Under the pieces are notes generated by a model. It saw only the letters and a program-made list of their open reading frames with translations. It was not told the origin of the DNA and made no database searches. From Methylophaga sp965655755 (GTDB lineage: Bacteria > Pseudomonadota > Gammaproteobacteria > Nitrosococcales > Methylophagaceae), in the NCBI RefSeq assembly GCF_965655755.1, contig NZ_CBFHHW010000008.1:14670-78669 (forward strand): a stretch of 64,000 nt of DNA. The letters run 5' to 3'. Each line of letters begins with the position of its first letter. Position 1 is the stretch's first letter. This document shows positions 63,498-64,000 of this stretch, piece by piece. The position numbers and the translations under genes are program-made.

Positions 63498-64000
63498 TTA
63501 CTTAGGGGCCATGAACATACTGTCATAGGAAACCGAAATCTCCGGATTGTTTAATACATCCGCCTTAAACTCTATCGGCGTTAAACCGCCCTGCAAATCG
63601 TCAGCAGACACCCGAACCAACGCCGTCACAGGTATCACCTTGCCCGGTTCAACGATGACTTCTTCATCCATACCATGCAGCGTCGCCCCGTCCAGCCCAC
63701 TCACCCGATAACGCACTTCTATCGGCTGCTGGGTTTTGTTCAACAGCTTCAGCGTGTATTTATTTTGTATCGAACCATCACTGAGTTTCACAAACACCGG
63801 CTGACGGTCGTGAATTACTTTGAATTCCGTCGGCGATAAGGTCGCAAAACCATACACAATTCCCGACAAAGCCATTAACAATATCAGACTGTAAATGATG
63901 ACGCGCGGACGTTTATACATCGGTAAGACGTTGGCGTCGTGATGCAGTTCCTTATAGGAAGCATAACGTATCAATCCCCGTGGCTGGTCGGTCTTGTCCA
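63498..64000 (-). CDS. ccoG: cytochrome c oxidase accessory protein CcoG, C-terminal part
   Basis: The frame is open to the right edge and reads DKTDQPRGLIRYASYKELH there, the conserved block after the ferredoxin domain of CcoG/FixG. A membrane helix follows (RVIIYSLILLMALSGIVYGF) and then the Ig-like FixG C-terminal domain. CcoG takes part in copper supply to cbb3-type oxidase. About 167 codons are present; the N-terminal membrane and 4Fe-4S parts lie outside. A TTG start at 63974 is not real. Confidence 0.92.
   Translation of the reverse strand, partial: DKTDQPRGLIRYASYKELHHDANVLPMYKRPRVIIYSLILLMALSGIVYGFATLSPTEFKVIHDRQPVFVKLSDGSIQNKYTLKLLNKTQQPIEVRYRVSGLDGATLHGMDEEVIVEPGKVIPVTALVRVSADDLQGGLTPIEFKADVLNNPEISVSYDSMFMAPK

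Noticed and set aside
1..64000. CRISPR arrays, prophage or complete insertion sequences
   Set aside because: I saw no spaced direct repeats, phage genes, integrases or transposases; gaps could hide an element, but none is visible.

Overview
The window looks like a scaffold from a marine, halotolerant, methylotrophic gammaproteobacterium of the Methylophaga type. This is inferred from three things seen together: accessory genes for PQQ-dependent methanol dehydrogenase (mxaRSACKL), a free-standing pqqA, and an ectoine locus (ectA, ectB, an ectoine-type aspartokinase and an EctR-type MarR regulator). The housekeeping genes are ordinary gammaproteobacterial ones. The sequence is a draft: it holds three runs of N, one of which is a false gap created by two contigs that overlap by 77 bp.

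Layout. 1-11.4 kb: minus-strand housekeeping genes (pyrG fragment, tilS, accA, pilU, dnaE, a large MscS channel, nagZ, an L,D-transpeptidase). 11.5-17.8 kb: the mxaRSACKL maturation cluster with an extra mxaC paralogue at its end, without the structural genes mxaFJGI. 18.0-20.1 kb: a divergent NarX/NarL-type two-component pair. 20.1-24.0 kb: ahpCF, a 23-residue pqqA and bioA. 24.1-26.6 kb: a GCS2 ligase coupled to an M14-type deacylase. 26.6-31.1 kb: queA-trmJ-cysE-iscR-cysteine desulfurase-iscA. 31.3-32.6 kb: tRNA-Leu(CAA), a real assembly gap and gene-poor DNA. 32.6-38.7 kb: DUF2789, fumC, slipin/NfeD, a cyclopropane synthase, and bfr/bfd with Fur-like sites.

38.9-48.3 kb is a lipid-modification module. 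Eight minus-strand genes (desaturase, FAD amine oxidase, DUF1365, Cfa, DUF2878, DUF1295, a second Cfa-like methyltransferase, histidine kinase) overlap end to end. The OmpR-type regulator converges on them, and a chalcone-isomerase-like gene diverges. Direct repeats with 11-bp spacing lie in the divergent promoter and again before the regulator gene, suggesting one self-contained regulon.

48.3-57.0 kb is the osmoadaptation region: ectA-ectB, a terminator, then an aspartokinase followed by a TPR membrane protein and two sodium symporters. ectC is absent from where it would be expected. In its place lies a non-coding stretch with eight consecutive perfect hairpins, which may be a structured leader of the aspartokinase gene. 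A divergent cheW-like/ectR pair has an 18-bp site that matches, from memory, the known EctR operator and overlaps its -10 box. 57.0-62.2 kb: a YfiR / CHASE8 hybrid kinase / REC-PAS-GGDEF-EAL operon led by the remnant of a TonB-dependent receptor. The window ends with a Tas-type aldo/keto reductase and the C-terminal part of ccoG.
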